A stretch of 64,000 bases of DNA, from positions 158,871 to 222,870 of the forward strand of contig JBJDXR010000047.1 in assembly GCA_051866775.1 (NCBI GenBank). Reading direction: 5' to 3'. This document shows, in pieces, positions 1-8,295 of this stretch. The DNA is from RUG626 sp051866775 (GTDB taxonomy: Bacteria; Bacillota; Clostridia; Oscillospirales; Oscillospiraceae). The first letter of the stretch is position 1. Every line of letters begins with the position of its first letter. Position numbers and translations under genes: made by a program. The notes below the pieces were generated by a model that worked only from the letters and a program-made list of their open reading frames with translations, did no database searches and had not been told where the DNA came from.

Positions 1-1393
1 GCGCTTTAATGGGAACGCCGGCGTCCATAAGTGCAAGTGTGGAGCCGCAGATTGAGCCCTGGGAGGTGGAGCCGTTGGAGGAAAGCACCTCGCTGACCAC
101 ACGGATGGCGTAGGGGAACTCCTCCTCAGTGGGGATCACAGGCTCAAGGGCCTTCTCAGCCAAAGCGCCGTGGCCGATCTCGCGGCGTGAGGTGCTGCGG
201 GTGGGTCTTGCCTCACCAACGGAGTAGTTGGGGAAGTTGTAGTGGTGGATATAGCGCTTGGACTCCTCCTCAAAGATGGTGTCAAGCTTCTGTGCGGCGG
301 AGAGTGTGGACAGTGTGCAGACTGAGAGCACCTGAGTCTGACCGCGGGTGAAGAGTCCCGAGCCGTGGACTCTCGGCAGGACGCTCACCTCAGCAGAGAG
401 GGGGCGGATCTCATTCATGGCACGTCCGTCAACGCGCTTGCCCTGCAGAAGCCACTCCTTAACTACCTTCTTCTGGATCTTGTAGGTTATCTCCTCAAGC
501 ATGGTGTTTATCTCAGGATAATCCTCACCAAACTCATCAAGCATCTGGGTAACTATTGCATTGTAGCGCTCCTCACGGACGTTCTTATCGTCTGTATCCA
601 TAGCGTAGCGCACATCGTCAAGGTGCTTCTCAACGATCTTGTCGAACAGCTCCTGATTCCAGGAAGCGTGCTCATATTCGAACTTAGGCTTGCCTACCTC
701 TGCCACCATCTGGTTGATGAGGGCGATGACAGGCTTTATCGCCTCGTGCGCTGCGACTATGCCGTTAAACATGACGTCCTCAGGTATCTGGTCACCGCCG
801 GCCTCGATCATTACGATCTTATCCATGGTAGCGGCGATGGTGCAGTACATCTCGCTTGTCTTGCGCTCCTCCTGAGTGGGGTTAATAAGGAATTTTCCGT
901 CCTTAAGACCAAGTCCAACACCGGCTATCGGGCCGTTAAATGGGATGTCGGAGATGCTTATTGCAGCGGAGGCGCCGATCATGGCGGCGATCTCCGGAGC
1001 ACAGTCATAATCCACGCTCATGACGGTGCAGGTGATGACAACGTCGTTGCGTAGGTCCGACGGGAACAGCGGGCGCATGGGACGGTCGATCATGCGGGAT
1101 GCGAGGATGCCGCGCTCAGAGGGCTTGCCCTCGCGGCGGTTGAAGCCCCCGGGGATACGTCCAACGGAGTAAAGCTTCTCCTCAAATTCAACGGAAAGTG
1201 GGAAATAATCGATGCCATCCTTGGGACGTGCAGAAGCGACGGCGGTAACAAGCACCGTAGTCTCGCCGTAAGTCACAAGCACCGAGGCGTTAGCAAGCTC
1301 CGCCAGTTTGCCTATCTCCAGCTTGAGGGGACGTCCCGCAAGCTCCATCTCATACTTTTTGTAATTTGGAAATTCTCTGTGTTTGATTATCAT
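1..1393 (-). CDS. pnp: Polyribonucleotide nucleotidyltransferase (PNPase), 3' end cut by the window edge
   Basis: Phosphorolytic 3'-5' exoribonuclease of mRNA decay. About 464 N-terminal residues are visible of a protein normally near 700; the KH and S1 RNA-binding domains lie outside the window. Visible are the first RNase PH-like domain (start MIIKHREFPNYKKYEM, then ETTVLVTAVAS, GRIPGGFNRREGKPSERG, RMIDRPMRPLFP), the helical linker, and the start of the second PH domain (KRVDGRAMNEIRPL, HGSGLFTRGQTQVLS). The ATG at 1393 follows AAAGGAG at good spacing. It lies downstream of rpsO on the same strand, the conserved rpsO-pnp order. Identification is firm. Confidence 0.97.
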   Translation of the reverse strand, partial: MIIKHREFPNYKKYEMELAGRPLKLEIGKLAELANASVLVTYGETTVLVTAVASARPKDGIDYFPLSVEFEEKLYSVGRIPGGFNRREGKPSERGILASRMIDRPMRPLFPSDLRNDVVITCTVMSVDYDCAPEIAAMIGASAAISISDIPFNGPIAGVGLGLKDGKFLINPTQEERKTSEMYCTIAATMDKIVMIEAGGDQIPEDVMFNGIVAAHEAIKPVIALINQMVAEVGKPKFEYEHASWNQELFDKIVEKHLDDVRYAMDTDDKNVREERYNAIVTQMLDEFGEDYPEINTMLEEITYKIQKKVVKEWLLQGKRVDGRAMNEIRPLSAEVSVLPRVHGSGLFTRGQTQVLSVCTLSTLSAAQKLDTIFEEESKRYIHHYNFPNYSVGEARPTRSTSRREIGHGALAEKALEPVIPTEEEFPYAIRVVSEVLSSNGSTSQGSICGSTLALMDAGVPIKA

Positions 1394-1449
1394 ATGTGAT
1401 ATGTGCTCCTTTCGTAGTTCCGGAGCCATTTGCCTTTTAGCACTTGAAG

Positions 1450-1473
1450 CTGCACCCGCTCAAACGGGTGCAG
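1450..1473 (-). promoter_or_regulatory. Hairpin in the pnp leader
   Basis: Perfect 9-bp inverted repeat CTGCACCCG / CGGGTGCAG with a 6-nt loop, about 57 nt upstream of the pnp start. In enterobacteria the pnp leader folds into hairpins cut by RNase III and controlled by PNPase itself. Position and shape suit a similar role here, but this is inference. Confidence 0.5.
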
Positions 1474-1564
1474 GTTCAAATACTAAAATGACACGGCTCC
1501 TTATTTTTCATCTGTGATATGATACCCCGGCTTTATCCGGATAAACCGTCTTAAATAGCAACAG

Positions 1565-1602
1565 GGGTATTATATGCGGCGGCTGCGCCGCATATAATAC
1601 CC
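1565..1602 (-). terminator. Long hairpin between rpsO and pnp
   Basis: A perfect 16-bp inverted repeat (GGGTATTATATGCGGC and its complement, 6-nt loop) starts 9 nt after the rpsO stop. There is no U-tract on either strand, so it is more likely a processing or 3'-protecting hairpin, or a leaky terminator, than a strong intrinsic terminator. Confidence 0.6.
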
Positions 1603-1611
1603 ATTTAATGA

Positions 1612-1878
1612 TTACTTTCTGATGCCGAGCTTTGCTATGATAGCACGGTAACGCTCGATATCCTTCTCCTTAAGGTAGTCAAGAAGTCTGCGGCGCTTAC
1701 CGATCATCTTGTACATTCCAAGACGGCTGTGATTGTCCTTCTTGTGTACCTTAAGATGCTCTGTGAGCTGGTTGATGCGCTCAGTAAGGATGGCGATCTG
1801 AACCTCCGGCGAACCGGTGTCGTTGTCGCTCCTGCGGTTGGACTCGATAACTGCGGTTTTCTGCTCCTTGGTTATCAT
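1612..1878 (-). CDS. rpsO: 30S ribosomal protein S15
   Basis: Primary 16S rRNA-binding protein of the small-subunit platform; 88 residues, the usual family length. Family signatures are DTGSPEVQIAILTERINQLTEHLKVHKKD, written here as DTGSPEVQIA then LTEHLKVHKKD, followed by SRLGMYKMIGKRRRLLDYL. An in-frame extension reaches 1938, but the ATG at 1878 has AAAGGAG eight bases upstream and gives the canonical MITKEQK start. It is followed by a hairpin and pnp. Its 105-nt leader has a CCGGA/TCCGG stem that could host S15 autoregulation, which is not demonstrated. Confidence 0.98.
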   Translation of the reverse strand: MITKEQKTAVIESNRRSDNDTGSPEVQIAILTERINQLTEHLKVHKKDNHSRLGMYKMIGKRRRLLDYLKEKDIERYRAIIAKLGIRK

Positions 1879-1989
1879 TGCTGTTTCTCCTTTCTTTTTA
1901 TAAGTCCCCGCTCCACCGGGAAAAGGGCGGAAAGGCACCGGAGATGTCCGGCAATACTCCCAAAACCAGATAGAGGGGCAATCTATGTT

Positions 1990-2018
1990 ATATTAGCATA
2001 TAACTTTAAAATTGTAAA
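1990..2018 (-). promoter_or_regulatory. Sigma-A type promoter of rpsO
   Basis: Minus-strand -35 TTTACA (2018-2013) and -10 TAATAT (1995-1990) with a 17-bp spacer, about 110 nt before the rpsO start and just after the rubredoxin gene. Confidence 0.65.
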
Positions 2019-2035
2019 GTTTTTTCTTTTTATTC

Positions 2036-2197
2036 TCAGTCTGCCTCAACAAAATCCGTTTTAGGTGCACCGCAGATGGGGCACTCCCAATCCTCAGGCA
2101 GGTCCTCAAACTCAGTCTCCGGGGGGATACCGTTATCGGGGTCACCCACTTCTGAATCGTAAATATAGCCGCAAGGCTCACAAAGATATCTTGCCAT
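2036..2197 (-). CDS. Rubredoxin
   Basis: A 53-residue one-iron electron carrier. Both knuckles that bind the Fe(SCys)4 centre are present: C6-x2-C9 in CEPCGY and C39-x2-C42 in ECPICGAPK. Other family landmarks are the YIYD segment, the GDPDNGIPP loop and the DLPEDWECP run. The ATG at 2197 has GGAGG eight bases upstream. In anaerobic Firmicutes rubredoxin passes electrons to oxygen- or peroxide-detoxifying partners such as rubrerythrin and flavodiiron proteins; none is encoded nearby, so the partner is unknown. It is a single gene between mnmG and the rpsO promoter. Confidence 0.97.
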   Translation of the reverse strand: MARYLCEPCGYIYDSEVGDPDNGIPPETEFEDLPEDWECPICGAPKTDFVEAD

Positions 2198-2230
2198 TTT
2201 TTGATCCTCCAATCAATTATTAAGAATACA

Positions 2231-4093
2231 TCAATATCCCAAAAATATCATAAGAGCTGCTGTATCGGCAGGCGATACGCCTGAAATTCTCGAAGCCTGG
2301 CCCAGATTTTCCGGGCGTATCTTCTCCAGCTTCTGGCGTGCCTCAAGCCTCAGCCCCTGTATACAAGAATAATCTATATCCGCCGGGAGCTTCCGCGCCT
2401 CAAGCCTTTTAAACTCCTTTATCTGGCGAAGCTGCTTGTCAATATATCCGGCGTATTTAAGCTCTATCTCCACCTCCTGGGCCGCTGCTCTGGAGATGGC
2501 GGGCCGCTCCGTGTCGAAATCCGCAGTATCGGCATAGCCCAGCTGCGGGCGGCGAATCAGCGACGCTATGGAAACACCCGTATGCACCTCAGGCTGGCCG
2601 TGCGCCTTTAAAAAGGCGTTGAGCTTATCGGAAGGGGGCGCAAACGTGCTCTCAAGGCGCTTTATCTCCAGGCGCACCTGCTCATACTTATCCAGCACGC
2701 GCCTGTAGCGCTCATCTGATATAAGCCCTATCCTGTTTCCGATCCCGGTAAGACGGATATCCGCGTTATCCTGGCGCAGGTAAAGCCTGTATTCTGACCG
2801 CGACGTCATCATCCTGTACGGCTCATTGGTGCCCTTTGTGACCAAATCGTCAATAAGCGTACCGATATAAGAGCCTGCCCTGTCGAGTATCATCGGCTCC
2901 TCGCCCTTTATCTTCAGCGCTGCGTTAACTCCCGCTACAAATCCCTGAACAGCCGCCTCCTCATAGCCGGAGCTGCCGTTAAACTGACCTGCTCCGTAAA
3001 GCCCCTGTATCTTTTTTGTCTCAAGCGTGGGATAAAGCTCCGTGGGGTCTACACAGTCATATTCTATGGCGTAGGCAAAGCGCTGTATAACAGCATTTTC
3101 AAGCCCGGATATAGAATGGACCATCTCGATCTGCACATCCTCCGGCAGCGAAGATGAAAGCCCCTGAATATACATCTCCTCCGTGTCCAGCCCCATAGGC
3201 TCTATAAAAAGCTGATGGCGCTTTTTATCCGGAAAAGTGACTATTTTCGTCTCGATGGACGGGCAGTATCGCGGCCCCACTCCGTCGATCGCGCCGTTAT
3301 ACAGCGGCGAACGGTCCAAGTTCCTCTTTATTATATCGTGGGTGCCCTCATTTGTATATGTGAGCCAGCAGACTTCCCTGTTTTGCGGGACATTGTCCCC
3401 GTCAAAGGAAAAGGGCTCCGGCTCAGCATCCCCCGGCTGAAGCTCCATTTTCGAAAAATCAATGGAGCGTCTGTTGACTCTGGGCGGTGTACCCGTCTTG
3501 AAGCGGCGCATGCTAAGCCCCAGTTCACGGAGCCTGGGCGCCAGCTCAATAGAGGCGTGCATACCGTCCGGGCCGCTGTCCTCAAACGTCTCACCGACGA
3601 TGGTGCGTCCCTTAAGGTATGTGCCCGTGCAGATTATCGCGGCGCGGCATTTGTACACTCCGCCGTTTTTTGTCCTTACGCCTTGCACGCGCCCATCGGA
3701 AACGATTATATCCGCGATCTCCGCCTGTATAAGACGAAGATTTTCCTGCCTCTCCAGTGTTCCCTTCATGACCTTCTGGTATTCCCGCCTGTCGGCCTGC
3801 GCGCGCAGGGAGTGAACCGCCGGGCCTTTGCCTCGGTTCAGCATACGGTACTGTATGCAGGCCTTATCCGCGGCATTCGGCATCTCTCCGCCGAGAGCGG
3901 AAAGCTCGCGTACCAGATGTCCCTTTGCCGTGCCGCCTATCGCCGGGTTGCATGGCATATTTCCCACAGCGTCCAGGTTTATCGTGAAGCACACGGTATT
4001 AAGTCCAAGCCTGGCCGAGGCAAGCGCCGCCTCTATCCCGGCATGTCCCGCACCGATAACGGCCACATCGCACTCCCCGGCGCTGTATTCCAT
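2231..4093 (-). CDS. mnmG: tRNA uridine-5-carboxymethylaminomethyl modification enzyme MnmG
   Basis: FAD-dependent partner of MnmE in making cmnm5U at the wobble uridine of several tRNAs. 620 residues, the usual length. The N-terminal dinucleotide-binding GAGHAGIEAA motif starts at residue 14; MPCNPAIGGTAKGHLVREL, RGPAVHSLRAQADR-like text (here GKGPAVHSLRAQADR), GTYLKG and GYEEAAVQGFVAG follow, with the helical tRNA-binding domain at the end. A GTG nine bases upstream is in frame, but AGAGGTGG is placed for the ATG at 4093. The neighbouring mnmE often seen beside it is not in the window. Confidence 0.98.
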   Translation of the reverse strand: MEYSAGECDVAVIGAGHAGIEAALASARLGLNTVCFTINLDAVGNMPCNPAIGGTAKGHLVRELSALGGEMPNAADKACIQYRMLNRGKGPAVHSLRAQADRREYQKVMKGTLERQENLRLIQAEIADIIVSDGRVQGVRTKNGGVYKCRAAIICTGTYLKGRTIVGETFEDSGPDGMHASIELAPRLRELGLSMRRFKTGTPPRVNRRSIDFSKMELQPGDAEPEPFSFDGDNVPQNREVCWLTYTNEGTHDIIKRNLDRSPLYNGAIDGVGPRYCPSIETKIVTFPDKKRHQLFIEPMGLDTEEMYIQGLSSSLPEDVQIEMVHSISGLENAVIQRFAYAIEYDCVDPTELYPTLETKKIQGLYGAGQFNGSSGYEEAAVQGFVAGVNAALKIKGEEPMILDRAGSYIGTLIDDLVTKGTNEPYRMMTSRSEYRLYLRQDNADIRLTGIGNRIGLISDERYRRVLDKYEQVRLEIKRLESTFAPPSDKLNAFLKAHGQPEVHTGVSIASLIRRPQLGYADTADFDTERPAISRAAAQEVEIELKYAGYIDKQLRQIKEFKRLEARKLPADIDYSCIQGLRLEARQKLEKIRPENLGQASRISGVSPADTAALMIFLGY

Positions 4094-4233
4094 GTGTTCC
4101 ACCTCTCACCATACGCTTGCTTTTTCAGTTGCCTATTTTATTATACACGATAGCAAAATGCAATACCCAATGGCAATTTTATTAAATCCACCCTGTGGGA
4201 TAGATTTATGTATGCACCGGCACCCCGCGGCGC

Positions 4234-4261
4234 AAAAAAAGGCCCCGCCTTCCGGCGGGGC
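4234..4261 (-). terminator. Intrinsic terminator after the ATP-grasp gene
   Basis: Minus-strand stem GCCCCGCC / GGCGGGGC with a 4-nt loop followed by seven T residues. It closes the galU-deacetylase-ATP-grasp group. Confidence 0.9.
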
Positions 4262-4267
4262 TCCCTG

Positions 4268-5440
4268 CTATTTTCTAAAAATAAGATTCTTAATATACCG
4301 CCTGTACGGGCCATGGTCATCTGGGCTGTCAAAGCCTTCCGCAATGCTCCTGTCCAATGCGGTCTTAATATACTCCCCCGCGGTTTTTAAAAGCGGCCTG
4401 CCGCTCTTAACATAGGATATAAAAGATGCGGCGTTCTGGGGGGAAAAGCGCATGGTCACGCCGTTTTTATAAAGCGGCTCATTTATATCCGAAAGCAGGC
4501 TCGGCTCCCCCGCCGCGGCCCTTACATAACTCACAAAGAAGCTTGAGCCGGAAACGTCACACAGGTTCGCGCTGCCCCACACTCTTGGGTTAATTTCCAG
4601 CAGCCTCGGTTCCTGTGCTGAGCCCCGGAAGTCCAGCATAGCCATCCCACTGAAGTCCAGCGCTTTTAATAGCCGCTGGGCGTACTCGGCCATAACAGGG
4701 CTTAAAAACGTCCTGCAAAGGCACGTGGGCCCGCCGGACGCAGGAAACTCCCGCAGCGACTCATAACATATAAAGTCGCGAAGCTCGCCGTCTTTACCCA
4801 TTACCGCCGCCACGCCCAGATCTCTGCCCGCGGCGTACTCCTGAACAAGCGGATCATGGTCCCGCTTTTCCATCTGCGGGTATAGCTCCATAAGCTCCTT
4901 GGGGCTTTTTGCGATACGGTAGCGCTCCGCCGGCTTTAAGCCCAGCAGCTCGCCGTTTCTGAACTTTATAAAGCACGGATATTTTACCCGCTCTGACAGG
5001 TTCTCAAGGGAGGCGCACTCCGAAAGGCAGCTCGTCACCGGAGCCGGTATCCCCAGCTTCACGGCAAGCTTATACATCTCCCCCTTGTCGTCCGAGAGCT
5101 CCATGCTCTCTCTGGAGGGAACAAGAAAATCCGCCTGTTCCGAAAGCTCCGGGTGTTCCTGAAGCAGGTTCAGGAACTTTCTTCCCACGGGAAGTATCAC
5201 CGGCTTTACGCCGTCCACGGTCTTCTCCCGGCACAGCTTCATAAGCGCCTCAAGAAGCGCCTCCTCCCTGTCAGGGAGGAAGCGCTTATCAGAGAGACAC
5301 TTTGAGTAAAAGCCAATCGCCTTTTTGGGGGGCGTGGACTCAAGCTCCACCCCCGTCACCTTATACCCTGCGCGGAAAAGCGTCCTCACCGGCGCCATGG
5401 CCATACGGTATCTGAGGTCCGTAACGATAACGTTCCTCAT
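4268..5440 (-). CDS. ATP-grasp family protein, carbamoyl-phosphate-synthase-like, substrate unknown
   Basis: 390 residues with an ATP-grasp fold: a pre-ATP-grasp N-terminal domain, then KYPCFIKFRNGELLG (ATP-binding lysine segment), PLVQEYAAGRDLGVA, MAMLDFRG and the metal-binding LLEINPRVWGS. Such proteins ligate a carboxylate to an amine or thiol through an acyl phosphate. The start overlaps the deacetylase stop by four bases (ATGA), so the two are translationally coupled and probably act on one cell-envelope or exported glycan substrate. It has no signal peptide and should be cytoplasmic. The family call is firm; the substrate is unknown. Confidence 0.85.
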   Translation of the reverse strand: MRNVIVTDLRYRMAMAPVRTLFRAGYKVTGVELESTPPKKAIGFYSKCLSDKRFLPDREEALLEALMKLCREKTVDGVKPVILPVGRKFLNLLQEHPELSEQADFLVPSRESMELSDDKGEMYKLAVKLGIPAPVTSCLSECASLENLSERVKYPCFIKFRNGELLGLKPAERYRIAKSPKELMELYPQMEKRDHDPLVQEYAAGRDLGVAAVMGKDGELRDFICYESLREFPASGGPTCLCRTFLSPVMAEYAQRLLKALDFSGMAMLDFRGSAQEPRLLEINPRVWGSANLCDVSGSSFFVSYVRAAAGEPSLLSDINEPLYKNGVTMRFSPQNAASFISYVKSGRPLLKTAGEYIKTALDRSIAEGFDSPDDHGPYRRYIKNLIFRK

Positions 5441-6714
5441 TTCTCACTGCCTCTTACAAGCTCTGCAATAAGCAGTACCGCATCTGAGCGCCTGACGAGC
5501 TTTTTATCCTTATATAGGCTCTCGTCCACGCTCACTCCAGCAGAAAGCGCTGCGTCAAGCAGGGCATTGCCCGACGCTGAATTCAGTCTGATACGGGACG
5601 CCGCCTTAGCCGCCGCCGCCATATCGCTTAACGTCATGTGTACCGGCGCTCTCAGCGTCTCGGGACGTGCCAGCATGATGTAAAGCTCATCTTCCGTTAT
5701 GGGCTTATCCCCGCCGAAGGTGTTGTTTTTATAGCCCACGGTGTGCCCGCGCCCGAGAAGGAACCTTACGCTGTCCGCTTCCGGGGCGTCCGGGCTCATA
5801 TCCTCAAAAGGCGACATATTAAGAAGCTCCGACACGGACACGACCCTATAGCCGAAATTTTTAAGTATCTCAAGCTGTTTCGGCAGGGCGTCGGCTATCG
5901 GTGTCCGGCGCGCCATATTGCAGCCATCCTTCTGAAATATGATCCTGCCGTTAAGGGCCTCCGGATCAGCCGCCAGCGCCCGCTCCAGAGGCTCCACCAT
6001 GGCGGACACCTCGGCCTCATATGTGGGCAGAGGCTGCCAGCCGGCTCCGTCGAAGCTGGCGGCCATGTAATTATAGCCCATCACCCTGTAGGCGTCGTAG
6101 GCATTGGACCCGTCAGGTATGTTGTCAATATAGTGGGCGGGCCTGCCCAGCTTCATCGTATAGCCGAAGCTGCTCTCCATATAGGTGTGAAGGTCCTGAA
6201 GATCGGCGATCACCTCACCAAGCGTATCAAAATGCTTTCTCGCTCCGTATACAGCACGCATTTTCCCGAAAAGCCGATGTGTGGAGCCATGGTTGGATAT
6301 CTCATGCCCACCACCCAGTATCTTTTTTATAAGCTCCGGCTGGTTTTTCGCCCCGGCAAGCTCATCCTTGCCGAATTCCGGATAGTGGTCAAAGGCGTTC
6401 CCGCTCCACATAAAGGTTCCATCCTCACCCTTTGTGTCCGGATAGTTGTCCTTAGTGCTTCCGATAACGTCAAAAGTGACGTGGGCGTCATACTCTTTAA
6501 GCTCATCAAGCAGCACTTGGGTAAGGCCCTGCTCCCTGCCCTGAACGTCAAGCGCATCCGGTCCGTCGTCAAAGGTCATAGCCACAAACCTGCCGTTTTT
6601 GGGCGGGCAGACCTTCTCTATGCGCCGGACCGGTGAGAGCGACTTCCCGGCCTGCATTTTAAGATATGCCTTGCGCTTTGCATTAACCTTCCGCGCCAGA
6701 TCATAAAGTCCCAT
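5437..6714 (-). CDS. Polysaccharide deacetylase (NodB homology) family protein
   Basis: 425 residues. The NodB motifs are visible: MTFDDGPDALD (catalytic base and metal Asp) near residue 46, then GGHEISNHGSTH with the H-x3-H metal pair, and later FQKDGCN. Family members remove acetyl groups from N-acetylated sugars in peptidoglycan, chitin-like polymers or teichoic-type glycans. There is no clear signal peptide, unusual for a wall-acting deacetylase, so a lipid-linked or nucleotide-sugar precursor in the cytoplasm is possible. About 110 C-terminal residues have no match I recognise. It lies between galU and the ATP-grasp gene, overlapping the latter by four bases. Confidence 0.85.
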   Translation of the reverse strand: MGLYDLARKVNAKRKAYLKMQAGKSLSPVRRIEKVCPPKNGRFVAMTFDDGPDALDVQGREQGLTQVLLDELKEYDAHVTFDVIGSTKDNYPDTKGEDGTFMWSGNAFDHYPEFGKDELAGAKNQPELIKKILGGGHEISNHGSTHRLFGKMRAVYGARKHFDTLGEVIADLQDLHTYMESSFGYTMKLGRPAHYIDNIPDGSNAYDAYRVMGYNYMAASFDGAGWQPLPTYEAEVSAMVEPLERALAADPEALNGRIIFQKDGCNMARRTPIADALPKQLEILKNFGYRVVSVSELLNMSPFEDMSPDAPEADSVRFLLGRGHTVGYKNNTFGGDKPITEDELYIMLARPETLRAPVHMTLSDMAAAAKAASRIRLNSASGNALLDAALSAGVSVDESLYKDKKLVRRSDAVLLIAELVRGSEK

Positions 6715-6732
6715 AAACGGTCTCCTTACTCA

Positions 6733-7605
6733 TTATAAGAGCGTTTTTGCCTTCTCTTTTATGAAGCCGGCAAGCCACGCGCCGGTCTCCTCGTTTTTAA
6801 GCGCATAGTCTATAGTCGCCTCGAGGAAGCCCCGTATATTTCCCGTGTCGTATCTTCGCCCTTCAAAGTCCACAGCCAGCATTTTTGACTCTCTGCACAG
6901 CCTGGCCAGGCCATCCGTCAGCTGTATCTCCCCATTTCTTCCGGGGGGCGTGCTGTCAAGGATATCAAATATCTCCGGTGTAAGCACATACCGGCCGAGG
7001 ATTGCAAAATTTGAAAATTTCTCCTCAGGTGAAGGCTTCTCGTTTACATCCTGGACATCGTACACCCTGCCTGTAAGCGGCGTCATTTTGACGGAGGAAT
7101 AGCTGGATATTGCCTCGTCGCTGACCCACTGGACCCCGATGGCGCTGCCGCCGTAGGTCTCCGCCGCATCCATGAGCTGACGGAGCACCGGCTTTTCCGA
7201 CATCATGATATCGTCGCCCAGCAGCACCGCAAACGGCTCATCTCCCACAAAGCGGCGCGCACGTCCTATGGCGTGTCCGAGTCCGTGGGTCTCCTTCTGC
7301 CGGACGTAAAAAATATTGGCAAGATCCGCCGAGCGCCGGACGATCTCCGCCTCGTGGGTCTTTCCGTCCCTGTGCAGTCTGTCCTCAAGCTCCGGATAGT
7401 AGTCAAAATAGTCGTCCATCGCCGACTTTGCGCGATTAGTTACAATAAGTATATCCTCGATCCCCGAGGCCACCGCCTCTTCGATAATATACTGTATGAC
7501 CGGCTTGTCCACAAGCGGCAGCATCTCTTTCGGCACAGTTTTTGTCGCCGGAAGCATACGCGTGCCCAGACCGGCTGCGGGGATAACGGCTTTTCTGATC
7601 TTCAT
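6733..7605 (-). CDS. galU: UTP-glucose-1-phosphate uridylyltransferase
   Basis: Makes UDP-glucose from UTP and glucose 1-phosphate, feeding envelope glycan and glycolipid synthesis. 290 residues, normal length. The nucleotide-binding AAGLGTRMLPATKTVPKEMLP, written in part as AAGLGTRMLP, opens the protein, and VDKPVIQYIIEEA, VTNRAKSAMDDYFD, VLLGDD and GEIQLTDGL match the family. An in-frame ATG lies four codons upstream, but GGAGG precedes the ATG at 7605 by five bases. It is first of a three-gene run with the deacetylase 18 bases further on. Confidence 0.96.
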   Translation of the reverse strand: MKIRKAVIPAAGLGTRMLPATKTVPKEMLPLVDKPVIQYIIEEAVASGIEDILIVTNRAKSAMDDYFDYYPELEDRLHRDGKTHEAEIVRRSADLANIFYVRQKETHGLGHAIGRARRFVGDEPFAVLLGDDIMMSEKPVLRQLMDAAETYGGSAIGVQWVSDEAISSYSSVKMTPLTGRVYDVQDVNEKPSPEEKFSNFAILGRYVLTPEIFDILDSTPPGRNGEIQLTDGLARLCRESKMLAVDFEGRRYDTGNIRGFLEATIDYALKNEETGAWLAGFIKEKAKTLL

Positions 7606-7623
7606 GGGAGCCTCCATAACAAT

Positions 7624-8142
7624 TTATTTTAACCTGTCCTCAGGTATCATGCTCCTGAAAAAGCTTATTTTCGGCAGGGCGATCAGGAGCAGCATACCCA
7701 GCACGTAGCAGGCGAGCACCTCGCCTGCGGCAATAGTGAGCGCGTTATACGCCCAAAGCGGGAAAAAGGCCGAAAGGCTGCCGGCCTCCGAATAGGCGAT
7801 AACGGCGCTTACGATCACGCCGTTTGCAATGACCGGCGGCAGCGGCGCAAGCCACTTGTTTTTTACTTTTGATGTGGCAAAGGCAGCCAGCAGCGTAGCA
7901 AGTGATCCGAATACTATGTCTATCGGTCCATAGGCGCTCATCAGGTTTGTAAGCACGCAGCCGATAAAAAGTCCCCATGTGGTTCCGGGGAAGAAAAACG
8001 GCAGCACACACAGCGCCTCGGAGAACCGGCACTGTACAGGCCCAAAGGCCAGACCGAAGATGTTTGCAAAATAGCTTAAAACGGTGTAAAGCGCCGCCAC
8101 CACGGCGGCAAGGGCAAGCTGGCGGGTGTTGAATTTGTGCAT
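7624..8142 (-). CDS. queT: QueT-type queuosine precursor transporter
   Basis: Substrate-binding membrane (S) component of an energy-coupling-factor importer for queuosine precursors such as preQ1 or queuine. 172 residues with about five to six hydrophobic helices and family text FGPVQCRFSEALCVLPFFFP, seen here as GPVQCRFSEALCVLP, and SAYGPIDIVFGSLATLLAA. The frame is open to 8253, but the ATG at 8142 has GGAGG upstream and gives MHKFNTRQLALAAVVAALY, a typical start. It lies downstream of queH and behind a structured leader whose 5' end complements this ribosome binding site exactly. The shared ECF energizing module is not in the window. Confidence 0.93.
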   Translation of the reverse strand: MHKFNTRQLALAAVVAALYTVLSYFANIFGLAFGPVQCRFSEALCVLPFFFPGTTWGLFIGCVLTNLMSAYGPIDIVFGSLATLLAAFATSKVKNKWLAPLPPVIANGVIVSAVIAYSEAGSLSAFFPLWAYNALTIAAGEVLACYVLGMLLLIALPKISFFRSMIPEDRLK

Positions 8143-8147
8143 AGTAA

Positions 8148-8246
8148 AATACCTCCATTTTTTGTTTAGAGAACGGCCGGAAAAGCGGCCGAACGAACAC
8201 GGAGTATCCGTGCTTGGACAGGGTGTGGAAACCTGTCGGAGGTATT
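8148..8246 (-). promoter_or_regulatory. queT leader with anti-ribosome-binding-site pairing; candidate preQ1 riboswitch
   Basis: On the minus strand AATACCTCC (8246-8238) is the exact complement of GGAGGTATT (8156-8148), the queT ribosome binding site. Between them lie a GACAGG/CCTGTC stem, a CACGGA/TCCGTG stem and a CGGCCG/CGGCCG stem. queT genes are classic preQ1 riboswitch targets (classes I, II and III are known). This matches a translational on/off design, but I cannot assign the class from memory. A TGTTACAAT extended -10 overlaps the 5' complement; if that promoter is used, the complement would exist only on readthrough from queH. Confidence 0.55.
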
Positions 8247-8295
8247 GTAACATATAATTCCGTTTAATGAAAGTATGCGCAGAAAAATACTGGAT

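Noticed and set aside
365..1054. 229-residue plus-strand frame
   Set aside because: It is antisense to the conserved pnp coding region, whose reading frame is continuous and matches PNPase throughout.
1993..2181. 62-residue minus-strand frame
   Set aside because: It is out of frame with the rubredoxin gene (2036-2197), which has all four metal cysteines and a ribosome binding site.
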